From: Apostichopus japonicus
Lineage: Eukaryota > Echinodermata > Holothuroidea > Aspidochirotida > Stichopodidae
DNA: 64,000 nucleotides
Assembly (NCBI RefSeq): GCF_037975245.1
Contig: NC_092568.1
Span: 26,284,501-26,348,500 of the forward strand
Direction of reading: 5' to 3'
The notes beneath the pieces were generated by a model. That model worked only from the letters and a program-made list of their open reading frames with translations, was not told the DNA's origin and made no database searches. The position numbers and the translations under genes are program-made. This document shows, piece by piece, positions 1 through 14,451 of the stretch. The stretch's first letter is position 1, and the number at the start of each line of letters is the position of its first letter.

Positions 1-682
1 AACAAGAAAAACAATTGATAGATATTTTCTACTCTCAGGACTTCATGTTCATTTTGACCTTCAATTTACTTGTTGAAACCTGTTACTTTTTTATATTTTT
101 CTATAATTCTACCAATGCCCTTAAGATTTAAAGCATTTCTTAGGATGTCATTGATCAATCTCACAACCTATTATATCTCATCAATAATGACTTCATCTTC
201 TGGTTGGTATGAAAAGCTTTGAATTATTGAAAATGGAAAAGTACTTATTTGAAATTTTCAGAAGGCATATGTTAGTCAATCTTTCATGTTTTTAATCATA
301 AACTTTATATTGTCACCCTGCAGCAAAAATTTACAGAACAAAGTTCCCAGATCTGTGATTTGAATGACAGAAATGAATCTAGCTCAATTTCTCCTCAATC
401 ATCTGTTGTTTAATGCACAAAAAGACTTTATCAAAACCTGATTTTAATTGCTACAGTACTCTTCATAAAAATCACACCATCCATGATAAAAAATGTAATA
501 ATTATCCCCCCACCCCCATATAAGGTTTATCAAATTATGTTTAACATCACTTGGAATCAGTGACAATATATAAGTCTGCTGCCTAGTTTATAACAGTACT
601 AGAAGAACAGTCACACACACAAGTTTTTAATTTTCAAACATACTGGTTCATGTAATCATATGTACTTTTTTCTATCTTTCAG
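1..682. other. Intron sequence of BBOF1
   Basis: This AT-rich stretch ends in a pyrimidine tract and AG at 681-682, the acceptor of the first BBOF1 exon in the window. I see no coding exon in it. A short C-run lies near 506-516. Confidence 0.6.
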
Positions 683-3600
683 ATTTCAAAACTTCAAAAG
701 GAGCTGAAAGATACACGAAGAGATGCCAGGAAAGAGAAACAGGAGATTGTGAGTAGAAGTTTAAGTAATGACAGACCTCTCAGGTGGAATTGCTTTACAG
801 AACAAAATGTCATCATTGTGTCCCAGATACTTCCAAGAATAATAATATTAAATGTTTCCTTAGTAGCTTTTTATCTTTGGCGACTGTATTACTATCAATC
901 TTTGCAGAAAGGATTCTTCATATTTTAATTTATTTACTGGCCTTTTAATTTTTAAATATACAGCAATTAGCATAAATATTTTTTATTATTTCTCAGCACT
1001 CAAAAATAAATTTTTCTTTAGTTTTCCCTGTTTTATTTCATATTTTGATAAAATTAGAGTGTTTTAGTTTTTTATCTTATTTAATAGAGGTTTCTCAATG
1101 TTTGAAATATTTTAACTTTGCCTAAAGTAATAACGGATCATATGTATCGCTAAAATATTTTCCAGCGTCATAATCGCTTTTGATGACTTTTGATTTATGT
1201 TTAATTCATGTTGGTCTGTTTCTTGTAGATTGCTGATTTTACGCAACGGATGAACCAACTTGAACTTGATCTGAAGGAAAGGACTGATGAAGTTAAACTG
1301 ATGCAGAGCGAGCTGAAACTTGTGAAAGAGTTTCGCAGGAAGAGAGGTCAGATGCAAAAGGAACTAGAAGATGTGAGTCTCAACTGTTCTTCTTTGATGT
1401 GTCTTGGAAAAAAGTTACTTTATACTCTTAATTTGTTTTCTTCAAACTGACTTCAGATCCAAAAGTTGTGCATTATAGGAGCTTTCAAGGAAGGAAAATG
1501 ATTTCATATATGTAAATTCTTGCTATTAATACCACTAAAGAAGTAATTTTTCTGAGTTCAAGCATTGCTTGTTGGGCTAAACAGAATTCAAATGTACAGG
1601 TTATTTGAGCAATAATTGGGCTTTTCCCTTTCTGGCATCTGGAGATAATTTGTCCTTTCCTTTTCTCACATGTTTGGTGAAATTATTTTTGTGATGAAGC
1701 ATGGAAACATATTAGTTTCATTGCATGGAGAGAGATCTAGGTATATTTTGTATTGATTGACATCAGCATATTAAATGTAAACCAAAGTCAAATGAAAGTT
1801 GAAATGAAATTTCCCACAATTAGAATTTTCAAAAGGTACATTAAGTGAGTTTCAACTCAAAATGCGACAAGTTCTAGCTTTAAACAGGATCCTGTCTCGA
1901 TTTAAAAGGTTTCAGACCATGTTGGTGATGGTTTTGTTTTATGGTAATTATTTTTTCATGATTCAGATCAAGGAGGAAATGTTCTTAACTAATAAAGAGC
2001 ATACTCAACAACTTCAGAGAATGGAGCATAAGTTCTTTGAGGAGAAGATTCGTCTGCAGCAGGAGGCAAGTCAGAAAATAGCAGAACTGGCAGAGAGAGC
2101 TCATACTGAAGCAGTCAGGTAAGAACTGTGAATGAGTGTACATTAATAGTAATACCTAGGTTGAAAGATAATTATATAGGCCCTTGCTGGATATATGTTG
2201 GACACATCAAACACAGTTTTAAGAGTAAGACATTACTCAAGGCTACAGTTAATGACACTATCATTGATGGAAAAGAATAACTTTGTTCTTAGTATCATGT
2301 TTTTGAAACATTTGTCATATTTAATGAAGCATATCACAACAAAACATTTGCTTGATGGAATGAAAAGGAAAAGGGTCGAGCTCTATTACTTGAAGACAGA
2401 GAACTCTGAACGTCACAATGACAAGATCAGCTATTGTTAAATTCTGTAATCTCTGTTTGCGTTAAGTGTTGGGAACCAACAAAATATGTATAAGAAGGAA
2501 ACGTGCAGTGAAAGGATATAATCATTTCATTAAAGAATCATGTGCCTTCAAATAATATTGTCTTCTGTTTTGGAGTTTACTTTAAGGTCTGTGGGACATT
2601 GCTCCTTTTTTGCCTGGTACTATTTTGTCCTATGTAAAATTTCTTTCTCTTTTACTCAACTGATACATTTGCCTTGTAATTGTTTTGTCTTTGTACAGCA
2701 AACTGGACGAAACAACAAGGTCTGTGTACAAGGAGAACGTACGAGTCAACGAGGCTCTGGGTTACCACATAAAAGAATCAGAGGAATTGAAGGCATTGGA
2801 GGAAAGGCTGGCGAAAGAAAATAAACAACTGAAGGAAGGCAAGGAGCTGAATGAATTTTTAGTGAAAGACAAGGTGGTGGAAAATAAACGACAGAAATCT
2901 CAAATCAAGGAGGTAAACGAACTAACTAACTTTAATTAACATAGCTAACTTAAAAAAATAATAATAATAATAATAATATGCATTGCCTCAACATGGTAGC
3001 ATGCCAAAGTTTATGAAAAGACTTGAAAATTGAAATCGAAGATTTTTACCACCTCTGATTGTTGTTAGAGGTCCTCAGTGCTGGCCACAAATTTTTAGAT
3101 CTTAAAAAAGTCAAAGTTTTCAAGATTTCTTGAAAGAGATCCTTTAGTCTCAGGCAGAAATGTTACTTCATGTACAATGATGGTATTGATGAGATCTTCC
3201 ATAACTGCAAGATTGATAAGAGATGGGGGAAGATAAGTTTTCAAATGGAATGCAATCAAAAGTTGATTTCCACATCTCAGAACTAAAACCAACACTTGGT
3301 TGAAATCTGAATTCTACCAACTGTTTTATGATTGACTAACATATTGTGAAATTCCTTATCGTTAAATCAATCCCATTTTCTCTTAATTAATCCATTTCTG
3401 AATCTTTCCTTTTTCTCTCTTAATTAGTGCCTTTCTTTCTGAATCACTCCCGTTTTCTACAATGGCCTCCGTTCTTCCCTTTCCTACTACTCTACTCTGA
3501 CAATTTGGTTCAAAAGGAAATATCCAAATATCTGACTTCCAGATTTATAAGTTGATAAAGATTGTGTAAATCCACTTTTCAAACATAATTCCTGTTCTGC

Positions 3601-5943
3601 TGATTTATATAAGAGATGTTCTATACACAATTATTGGTTTATTCTTGACATATTTGAAGAAGTTTAAAAAAATGAGTGTTATGTGAGAAGTATATTTTTA
3701 CTTTCTGTATTTCTCATTGAACCTCACTAGCTTCAGGAAAAAGTCCAGAGCTTGGAGACAGCCCTGAGCCACATAGTGAAAGAATTTGAGAGAGAGCAAG
3801 ACATAACCAAGAATCAGGCTGAAATTCAGACCAGTTCTAGTAAAGTGGAAATAGCCAAGCTGTTGAGGACTGTGCAGTTACAGAACAAGGAAATGACAAA
3901 AGTAAAGAAGCTGGCCAAGACGGTGTTAGACCAGGTAAGGGAAATATCCTTACTCCGGAGAGAATACAATCAGACTGCCTATAGTAGCTTGATTTCTTTG
4001 ATAACAAGTTTATATTTTCTTAGTGTGATATTTGTCCATGGTAAGAAAAATTTTATTAATAGTATCAAGAAATATATTTCATGTAAGTAATGTATGCAGA
4101 TTCATTAAATTTATGCTAGCTGGATAAAAGTATTTACTTTTTCCTTTGCATCAGATTTGGATATTACAGCTGACAGAGTTTAACAAGGCAATTTTATAAG
4201 AACAAAGCTTAAACATTTGAAATAACTTGATAATTTGTTCTATTCTGATCTGACTTTCAATTTGCAAGATTTTTAACCAGACCCTTGTCATAATTCTTTA
4301 ATTCAGAGGACAGAAATGGAGCAATTTTTCCTTCATTCACTGGAGATTGTGAAGAAGGAGATAGCTGCCAATAGGGCCAAGTATTTGAGGGATGCGACCA
4401 CAGCGTACCAGAAGAGAATGTTAGAGGCACACAGGGGAAGAAACCAATACCCCAAAATAAGAAACTTTCAACAATCAGAGACAAGTACAAACAATGTCCA
4501 TGATGACATCAAGGCTGCTGAATCCTGGTAAGTTGATGCTGTAGGTTGTCGATGCTTGCTTTAAGGGTGGGGGGTTAAGGTCCATAGTTACTGCGAATGC
4601 AAATAATGTTTGTGATATTATTGTATAGCATTGGGAATACAAATAATATTAGTAGTAGTGGGAATACAAATAATGTTGTAATATTATTTTGTAACAGTGG
4701 GAATACAAATAAAATTGGTGATATCATTGTGTCGCAGTGTTTGGATTTATTTTAGATTTTTCATGAGATTCTACTAATTGCTATGTGAAAATTCTTGTGA
4801 TAATCTGTGCTTTGATGCATCCAATCATGTTACTACCAGATAACTGCTACATGATCAACAAGGATTAAACTCTGCTTTGGACTTTGGACTGCACTTTTGT
4901 TTTCTAATGTGTTTGTATTTTACAAACAAGTAATTAACATTAGATGGGTTTTCACTACTGAGTTTTGTCAATATTTTTTTTTTGCTTTAAAAGTGAAGAT
5001 TTATGATCAACCTGTGCAAATATACTTTAATTTATAATCAGGTATTATATCAAGAAACTTGAGTATGCTAATTATGAAGTATATAATTTTTCATCATAGG
5101 TCTGGAATGGGCCACAAAGTGGACATCAGTGAACTGACCTGGGAGCAGAGGGAACGTGTGTTGAGGTTACTTTTCGCTAAGATGAATGGTTCAAGGGTGA
5201 GGCCTAAACCTATAGAGAATCTGGCCCCGACCATGAATCAGAAGAGACCAACCCTGACTATGGAACCGAGGTAAATACTACACTATATTTACTGCAATAA
5301 TACATCCGTAAAATTGTTTCTTTCAAGTAGAGACTATACCCCAGTTTTCATATATTCAATGCACATTGGACAGAGATGATTCTTACCAAGGATGCCTACC
5401 TCTCTCGACCAAATAGGAGAAATATGAATAAAAACAATGTAAACACTTAATTGAGTAATGGCAAGATAAAGCTCATTTTACATTTCATGGTTCTTCTTTA
5501 TTTGAACTTTGCCTTTCTTGTCTTGTTTATGAGAATAATTAGGAAACTTGTGTAACTGGAAAAGGGATGCTGATGACATTAGTAAATAGTAACATGCATA
5601 AGAAGGATGTGTTCAGACTTGTTATATAGCAGAAACTTCCCTTCTGTCCTATTTCTGCCAAGAAATATGTTCTTTGTACATGTTTGACATGAGGACACAG
5701 AATCAGCCTTGTTTCCAATTGTGTGGGTCAGCAATGTTATAATTTTACATTTTGTACGATGACTTGTTTGTTTTATTTATTCGTAGTCTTGCCATTGAAG
5801 GTCCAAAGGAACCAGAAGGTGATGCTACCTTTATCACACAGGCAGACATCAGCCAAGATCTGACAGAAAAACAGTCGGCTACCATCCTTCCTAACTTAGC
5901 AGCATCGGATCAACTACAGACTAATATGACAGCTGTTTCATAA
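683..5943 (+). CDS. BBOF1: BBOF1 (basal body orientation factor 1 / CCDC176), 3' eight coding exons
   Basis: The coding exons are 683-748, 1229-1372, 1967-2118, 2699-2912, 3731-3934, 4307-4527, 5100-5270 and 5787-5943 (TAA). All have GT..AG borders and the reading frame stays open across every join, giving 442 aa of a protein whose human relative is about 530 aa. The N-terminal ~90 residues lie upstream of the window. The product is almost entirely charged coiled coil (for example KLQKELKDTRRDARKEKQEI), as expected for a ciliary scaffold. The family hallmark is near the C-terminus: a YPKIR motif, then a Trp split across exons, then LTWEQRERVLRLLFAKMNG, which closely matches vertebrate BBOF1. 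Known role of the family: it is a basal-body/axonemal protein of multiciliated cells that aligns basal bodies and maintains cilia. The tail after FAKMNG is poorly conserved. Exon borders are read by eye; the exon at 683 may not be the first one near the window edge. Confidence in the family is high. Confidence 0.9.
2951..2979. repeat. (AAT)n microsatellite in a BBOF1 intron
   Basis: A run of A followed by about seven ATA/AAT units lies about 40 bp after the donor at 2913. It is a simple repeat with no evident function. Confidence 0.7.
4595..4742. repeat. Imperfect tandem repeat, ~45-55 bp units, in a BBOF1 intron
   Basis: The phrase GGGAATACAAATAA recurs at about 4630, 4660 and 4699, with a diverged copy at 4596. 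Each is followed by a variable stretch such as GTGATATTATTGTGTAGCA. The copies differ by substitutions and small indels, so this is an aged local tandem duplication. Confidence 0.6.
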
Positions 5944-8829
5944 GTTCCTCTGGGTGTCATTACCTGCTTCTGATATATCTGTCTGTTGTATTTACCTTAA
6001 GTTGAGAAACAGTTTACTCAGCATGGAATACTTTTGGCATAGTCTTTTTGATTTAACAGCAAATTATACTAGTTGTTTATTCATAATGATGAATTAATAC
6101 ACCAAAAGGAAGAGATGTGCTCTGTGTTATTGTGATTAATTATTGTCATCCCCAACTACAGTGTGTGCTTGTCAAAGATACACTGTGAAGGAAAGGAAAC
6201 CTATGCTGATGATTGATTTGGTCACATGACAGAATTAACTAGTTTGATTGGTAGATTGTGTGAATGTTGAGAAGAATTGAAACCAAGAGGGGGTAGCACT
6301 TTTAAGTATGCTTCAACTCTGCATCTGAGCTTGAGCAAAAGCTTAAATGCTTTTCTGTAAAAGTTGTGGTTATGGGAGAATACATCCTGGGAATAATTTA
6401 TCCAGTAGCAAAGATGTTTGAGCAGTTTTTATACACAGGAATGAACCATAGTATAGCATAAGGGACAAGATTCAAGACCTTCGAACTTGCAACTTCAATC
6501 TAGGAGTTGAGTTACTGTTAGTCTTTGTTTTTTAAATTGTGATTACTCCTCAAAACTTTAACATATAAGGCTCTATCAGGCATATTCATTTATCTCAATA
6601 TAGAACAATAAAACAGCATAATCATTATAATCTATCAATGTTTGTCATTGATAAAATAAAGCAAAAAGCTTGTTAATGAGTTGTAAATTATTTATTTAAG
6701 ATCTCAAAAAGTTTATTAACCAATTAAAAGTAAATTATACATATTTATGAACCTTGAGGTATGGAACTACTGATACAAAAATCCTGTGAGTACTTGTAGT
6801 GATATTCCCTGGCGTTTATAGCCTTTTGTATGCTTTCATAGACAATTAAATTAATTATATAATTTTAAATTAATTATAAATGCAAACATATTTTTTTTGG
6901 TAAAGTAACTTATGTTCGCAGAACTAATGCAGGTGAAAGCATTTTGATTGGATTATTGAAAGAAATGAACTTTTGTTTATTAAATATTGGAGATACTTAT
7001 GTGGTTGAATGTTCCAATGCATATTTATATTGATATGCAGAATTTAATAAATTCATGTCATCGAGGCAATAGAAGATCTACCTTTTATGCTCCTACAGTA
7101 TTCTAGTAGATCAATTCAAGATCTGTGGCTGCAGCCAAAATATTTTCATCTACTCTGCTACAGTTGCATTATTTTCCAGACTGAGTCCAAGATGCCAGTG
7201 GTTTGATTACATTTACAGCAGCAGCACTTCTGTAGTTTGCATATAATCTGATCAATGTGCATCGTTTCAATATTGCTATGGAAAATAGCAGAGTTATTTA
7301 TATAGATTAAATATTGAAGGAGAAGTTAAGATTGACAAATATTCTTGTAGTTACTAAAAGCAGTTAAAATAACGATTTAGGAAAGAGATTTTTTGGTCAT
7401 GTCTACTCTGGTCCTCTCCAACTTTGAAGCTAAAATAGTACAACAATGAATGGAACCACTACATATATGTAAATACATATATAATTTTTCCATTGATGAT
7501 ATTTTATGATGCAATTGTTGGTAACTTAATTTTTTAAGGGGAAGAAGTCAATTTTCTCAACTTCCATGAGTCATGCCGTCCATTTCTTATTCGTCCAAGG
7601 ATATTTTAAGGGTGCTCCATTGTAACTTCCTTCCATCAAAGCTACCTATATCCAAATATTCTTCCTTTTTACTTTCAAATTTAACTCTATTTTGACTGAA
7701 TTGGAAAAGAAAATAATACATTTTGTACAGAATGTATGTGATATTGTCTCATCAATATTTTGTTGTTATTGGATTTTTCTTTGAGTCTCTCCCAGTTTGT
7801 CTACTTGGAATAAGGATTTAGTCTTTGCAACAACCTCGTAAATGAAGGAATAAAAAACTAAACAGCTGTGGACACTTGGTGTAAACTAAAAACTAGGATT
7901 TAATACAGTAAATACAGTAATATTTAATAAAGGATACATCTTCTTTTTCACTAATACTTAACAGTTTGTCTCTAGCTAACTAGTGATGTGTTCAATGCAG
8001 GTCGCTGTATCTGTAAATGAAATTATGAACCAACAATAACCCATCTGGAAAGGCAATGTCTCAAGTATGGAGTTATCTTTTGACCACAAAGAGAATATTA
8101 ATAAACTTTTTAATTAATTTTAGGTGAAGTCTGATAACTTTGACATCGCCTCACCCATTACGACCTCAATTAGACTTTTTTTTGGCTTTAGAGTGAGAGC
8201 CTTAGAATGTAACACACGATATACACACAAATTTATCTCATTCCCGTTTTAATTTTCTGGCAAACCACTGTAATTCTTTACTCAAGTACCAGTGAATTTA
8301 GGATAGATTTTGTAGGAATCATTATACAATACCACACACTCGTTGATTGTTTGTCGACATGTCGACTTATTTCTCGAAAATTATACCTGATTTATCTTTG
8401 CAAATTCCTAGCCTTGTCGAATTTATAACGTATCGACTACGGTATTTATTCTCCCTGAAAAGTCTTCAGGTTCAAACTTTTATGTTTAACATAAAGGATC
8501 TCCCTTCACTGCCTTCTTTTTTGGGTGTGGGGTGGGGTGGGTGTTGAGAAGACGGTGTTACTTTTTGTGAGGGAGGAGGAAGGGACGTTCTAATCATGAA
8601 GACAGATACTACAGTACAGTCTAACTTTTCCGTCACATTACCGATGATTATATTGCACGTTACAGCGAAAATAATCTAGCATGTTCATATTAACTATCTA
8701 ACCAAAACTGAAATACGTATTATGGTCTCATTGTCTAGCGATTTACAGACGACGCTACGCCAACGTTTCGGCCACCTTGAAAAGTCTTCCACCAATTCCG
8801 ATTGCATCTTACCCATCGTAATATTCATC
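5944..8829. other. BBOF1 3' UTR and BBOF1-SNRPD2 intergenic region
   Basis: AATAAA hexamers at 6606-6611 and 6655-6660 are candidate poly(A) signals for BBOF1, giving a 3' UTR of about 0.7 kb. The rest is AT-rich with no supportable coding exon. The last few hundred bases should contain the SNRPD2 promoter and 5' UTR; I recognise no specific promoter motif there. Confidence 0.45.
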
Positions 8830-11048
8830 ATGACGTGAGTGTAATATTCATAGAAATAAGAAATGTTTTTCCATTTCTAGTTTATTTATGTTGTTTAAAT
8901 GACCGTTATTCCAAAGAAACGTCAGTTTTCTTTAGCCACTTCGTCCATACAATGTCAGACTAGGCATAGAAGCTTTATTGACAATGTTCCCGCTTGCATG
9001 AAATTAAAATTCCTTCTTTACTTGAATAGTGCTGAGATTCTTGTTGTCATTGCACTGGTAGTTTATTGTTAGTGTATTATAAGGTTTTTTGTTTTGGAAT
9101 AATGAAATACAAGTTATTCCAGGAACGAAATGGGAAGAAGGCATTCAGCATAAAATCTAGACCGTAAACGTACAATGTTTTAACGTGTAGTGTTACTAGA
9201 TGAGTGTTCACTGTACACAGCAACACCATTTACGCGAAATTCATTCCCCTATCCGTGGAAGGTGTTGAGGTGAATTTAATATTTCCCTACACTTTTATAT
9301 TTACTTGGCTTTTCATGAAACTAATTAGGAACCAGTTCCGTCCACAAGTCCTAGGCAATGACTGTCTTACTCTAAGCTAGGCATAAATCCTTTAATGTAA
9401 ACACACCATCTACGTCCACATAGAAGGTTCATGCATAAGTAATAAAGCAGTTGTTTGCAGTTGTAATATATATCATTTCCAATGTGTTTATTGATATGCC
9501 TAGATTTGAATGAAATAGAGCAGGGATAAGCTCTAATTTAGAATCAGAATTGGAAGTATGTAAAGTACACCAGAATGAAGGGGAAAGCATTGGATAGTGT
9601 TGTTCAAGCCATTAAAACATAAAAATGAAGTCTCTACCACAACTGGTTTTGTAAGTAAACTCCAAAATGTTCAGCAAGGCTGTCCTCTAAACGTTATAAT
9701 TTTGATTCCATCACGTCGGAACTCAACATTTAGACTAGCGCCCCATCAAGTAATATATTGACTACAATGAGGCTCAGACTAGTCAAAAGTCAATAAATAA
9801 AGATCCCTCAGGTCATCAAGGTTTTCCTTACCTTTTGTGTGAAGCCCAGAACTCACTGTTTCCTTTGGTGACATAGCTTTTCCTATTTATAATTTTCCAA
9901 AAACAGAGAATAGACTGTTAAACTAGATAAATCATTTGTATGAAACATTCAATAATCTCAGCAACAACAAAAAAGCCCATGGAGGCAGAGCAGTAGTAAT
10001 TTGTGCTTCAGCACCTTGGATCATTTTTTTATGATTTTCATCACAGTTTTGTGAATTAATTGAATGATTGATTACCCGTAAAGTGCTAGGTAAATGTATT
10101 GCTCTCTTTTATTTTCTTCAGGCATGCTGCAAAACCTAAAGCTGAAATGAGCCAGGAAGAACTGGCTCAAAGAGAGCAAGAGGAATTTGAGTCAGGACCG
10201 TTGTCAGTCCTGACTCAGTCTGTGAAGACCAACACTCAAGTACTGATTAACTGTAGAAATAACAAGAAACTTCTGGGAAGAGTAAAAGCATTTGATAGGT
10301 AAGTTAGAAATGAAATACACAGGTCTGTAAAATATTACTTGCAGTGGTAGGGGAAGATATTTTATCAAACTTGGAGTACTGTGGAGAATTGCAGTTATTA
10401 TTTAACAAGGGTTCTCTTATTTTTTGAAGAAGGAAACCCAGCCATGTCATAGAGATGCTTGATAAGAGCAACTTCCTGACACAGTTAAGACTAATCGTAG
10501 TCCATCTTTGAGATAAAGGATATTTAATGATCACATAAGATTTGAGCTAGTTCAAACGTGACTTTAAGCCTCATAAGTTTGCATTATTAAATGCTTTTAC
10601 TTAATCTATAACAATATATATTTTATCTTAATTAAAATTAATTCTCAAAGGCTGAATTTAAGCTTATAAGAGAACACCACAGACTTGTTTTATGATGTTG
10701 TATTGTATAATTGTTCTATTATATTGTATTTTCATTTTTCCCCCCCACGTTTTTTGACGTGTAAAAAGGAATAACCTTTCAAATCATGATCTCCCTTGTG
10801 TTGTTGCTAATGTTTTGCTGGAATCTGTTTCTTTGCTGTGGATGTTTATTTCATGGACCTGTTTTCATTTCAGACATTGTAATATGGTTCTGGAAAACGT
10901 CAAAGAAATGTGGACGGAGACACCTAAATCCGGGAAAGGTCGCAAGAAGTCCAAACCAGTCAACAAGGATCGTTACATATCAAAGATGTTCCTCAGAGGA
11001 GACAGTGTCATACTAGTTCTAAGAAATCCTTTAGCGACAGCACAATAG
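8830..11048 (+). CDS. SNRPD2: SNRPD2, small nuclear ribonucleoprotein Sm D2 (complete)
   Basis: The exons are 8830-8834 (ATG AC, then donor GTGAGT), 10122-10298 and 10874-11048 (TAG). The joined product is 118 aa, the same length as human Sm D2, and starts [11 protein letters not shown]. The first exon was chosen because exon 2 begins one base before the codon frame and needs a phase-2 partner carrying the start. The five coding bases at 8830 are followed by a consensus donor and restore exactly the expected 11 residues before SQEELAQ. The Sm fold follows: the Sm1 region is around [20 protein letters not shown] and [20 protein letters not shown], and the Sm2 region ends in [16 protein letters not shown]. 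Known role: Sm D2 is one of the seven proteins of the Sm ring on U1, U2, U4 and U5 snRNAs, where it pairs with D1. It is convergent with SR-A. Confidence 0.95.
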
Positions 11049-14000
11049 TCACAAAGAGAGGGAAAAAACATTTCGTCTGCAGATATTTTAAGAATGATGA
11101 GCGAGATGCCCTAGTTGTAAATAGGATTGTGTCTGCGTGGAACAGACATGTGGGGCGTTAAGGTCTTCAACTGCAGAAACTTATACATTGCAGAATTTTC
11201 TAAGATGGTCAGACAGAGGTAAAGTAGAGGAACCCTATCCAGAATTTGTACCGAACTGTTGACCTTTAATCTTGAGTGTCAGATGTTTTATTGTTCTGTG
11301 ACGAGAGTCTCTCTCTCTCTGTAAATTTTATTGCTTGTGTTTTGTGATACTGGACACAAGAAATAATCTTGTTTGCCATATAATATAGCAAACTTTGCTT
11401 GATTCTGTTGCAGAACATTGTTTTCCAGAATGATGGATGGTTTCTGGAAAGTGGGTGGGTCACTCAAGAATCTGAATTAATTTGTCATGGCTTCAGGTAA
11501 TCAAAAACAGCTTTGGCAGATTGTATTACCCCTTTATCCTTATCCACTTCTTCCCCCAAAAGAAACACAATCACATAATTATACTGCCCCTTTGAATCCA
11601 TGCAAGACAGGGCTGTGTTATTTCAGTTGCCATGATGATTACTGTCCTATTTAAGCATGTTCCTATGGATTTTATCTGAAGCAAAAATCTGAAGGAAAAG
11701 AAATGCAACAAAAGTCTTGCTGTACAGACAAAGAGTCAAGGTTCAGTCACTTGTGTTAAACTGATGAGAGGAATACCTAACCCTTGTTTTATCGTTGTAG
11801 ATTCTTGATCTGCAGATTCATGGCTTTCAACAAGAGTATTGCACAGCCCGTCTTACTATGTTTATCATCAGTGCATCATGGTATATGTGTAAAGATCAAT
11901 TTGTTTCTTTTTCATTTCTTTGTTTTTGTAGAAGTCAATACAATTCATTATGTAAATTTATCTGTCTACTGTTTTGCAAACTTCATTTCCAGTGTATTTG
12001 TCACAAAATGAATATGTTGTGCTTCATACTGGGGAAGCAGTAAAATCATAGCACTATCATAAGTAACACACAGAAATAATGATGGGGTGCTTGTCACCAC
12101 TTGTTTGTGTTGGTATAAACCCCCGTTTTAAGACCATTTTGAACCTCTGATTCTAGGTTTTGAAAGGAAGAAGCATAAATGAAGTGTGTGCTAAGGATGG
12201 GGCATGACTTAATTGTGGGATCCTAGAAATGCTTTTTCTCTCCATAACTGTGGTTGTCATACATTGGTATGTCCATGTCAATAGTTCAAAGCACTTGTCA
12301 GTATCATTTTGATTTGGCTGGAAAAGTGCAGGCTAAAAACAAGATTCTTCACAACAAAGTCACAAAGGAATTCAATTAATGTTGCAAATGGAAAACTTGA
12401 CAGTATGATACTAGCAAGGCTAATTTTAGTATGTTAAACCCTATATTCATACTGTACTAGGCCAACCAGTTTGAAGATTAGCATTATGGAATTGCAGCTA
12501 TAATTAACTTAATCGTGTTTCAAGCTAGGTAATTTGGATCACAAACGTTAGGACTGAAACATATATACAGAAAGGAGGAAAAAGACAATCTTGATTCTCA
12601 ATTTGTTTCTTTTATTTTCCAGTTTATGTAGGGACAGTAAAAACAATCACAAGTTTTTAATACATGTTAATTAGACCCACAAGCCTGTGTACATAACTTA
12701 TATGTGCATCTACCATTAGGAATGAAATCATCTATTTACAAGTTGAAGGGTTTATATACCATACCACTGTCACCTTGATAATCTACAGCCGACTAAATTA
12801 ATCCATTAGATTTATATTGTTAGATTTACATCAAGATTAACAAAGTAGCATGAATTGTGCAAGAAAGAAGGTCAAATTATAGTAACAGAAAAAGCACTAG
12901 CACCAACATTCTGTAGATAAACAATCCCATGGTATATATTACACACCTCAGTATTGGTGATTCCTGTGTTCAGACTAAAAATGCGAAACTTCCACCTAGA
13001 CACATACTGAGAGCTTGATTAGTATATAACCCAGGTAGTCTTATTAAAGCATAGGAATTTACATACTAAACTGTTCAAATTTACAAATGGTATATCAAAC
13101 AACTTGTTAATGGTTTTGTTCATCTGATATTCAATCTGTGAAGGATTTGTTATTTCAGCTACTGATTGAAGCCAGCAAAGTATGAACATAATCCACCATT
13201 ATCCCACAGCTAGCTAAGACTGGCATTTTGATACCAGATAGAGATGTGTGGGAGGAACAACAGTAAGCACTTCTTATTGACAGAGTGTGTTTACCAACAA
13301 TTGGGAGTGGTTAATCAATGATGCAAGAGCAGATAATTAAGAAATAATAGTAATTTAAGGATAATAAAGAAATGATTTCAACCATTACCATAAAAGTTTA
13401 AGTTAGCAACTTGCCGGAACGGCAACAGATATGTCGGAACCTACTTCTAAACTGTGGGGTAACCTTGCATTTCCTATGAGAATCACTATGTGAGGCAACA
13501 CTGATAAAGTGATAAACGTAACAAAAAATACATCTCAATTCAATTCACCAGTTTTTTGATGTCTGCTTAGACTTAAAAAAACACTAACTTATGTATTTTC
13601 AATGGGTAATCTTCAAATACCAGGCACAGACTTACTTGTTCATATACTAAGCACCTGTTGTTTGATTCCATTTGGAGATTTTTGACAAATATTTGACAAG
13701 AAAACTTAACTGCCACTTAGGCATCTGGAATTACTAGTTTATCAAATGTCTAGATATATTTAATGAGATTTTCCACTTGCATCATAAATCATAAGGATAG
13801 ATGGACTTAAAAAAGGAATAAAAACACACCAAATGATGACTGATTAAAAGTGAATGTTCTTACACAATACTACAGGCACAATGTCACAATTACAAAACTG
13901 TTACATATGTACGAATATCCAGCCAGTGTGACCATTAAACTACACGCACTAACAGCCAAAATCAGATGATAATGATAGAAATGAAGTATGATTTGTACAG

Positions 14001-14451
14001 TACAGCATCATGGAATCCTAACTAGAAAACCAAAGTTATTAAAATTAATATGCCAGAGATAGCAAATGGTTAGGTGTGGTGTAAAACTACCACATTGCTT
14101 TAAACTGTCATACTCTACTTGGCATTTTTCCTTCCTCTTATCTGACCCTCCTAAATTGTTTCAGGACTATTATCCTCTTGGTCTTGCTTTTTATTCATTG
14201 AAGAGTTTCGTGAAAGGGGTTGGGGTTTGACAGGTTAGGTATATCTTGAAACTGGCTGGATATTTGGGGACAACAATTGCAATTTAACACCTCCTTAGAG
14301 TTTCATACAACTTGTAACAATGTAGAAGTTACTGGTGTTTCCAACTCAAACCAAAAATTTTCGAATAGTCTTTCAGTACCTTCATGAACAACACACTTCC
14401 AATCTGCTAAAAGAATACAAAAGATTATTTACACAACAGAAAACAAACGCC
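11049..14451. other. Convergent 3' UTRs of SNRPD2 (+) and SR-A (-)
   Basis: No coding exon was found. A minus-strand AATAAA (plus TTTATT at 12611-12616) is a reasonable poly(A) signal for SR-A and would give a 3' UTR of about 1.85 kb. The end of the SNRPD2 transcript was not placed. The two genes are transcribed toward each other here, so their 3' ends may lie close together. Confidence 0.45.
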
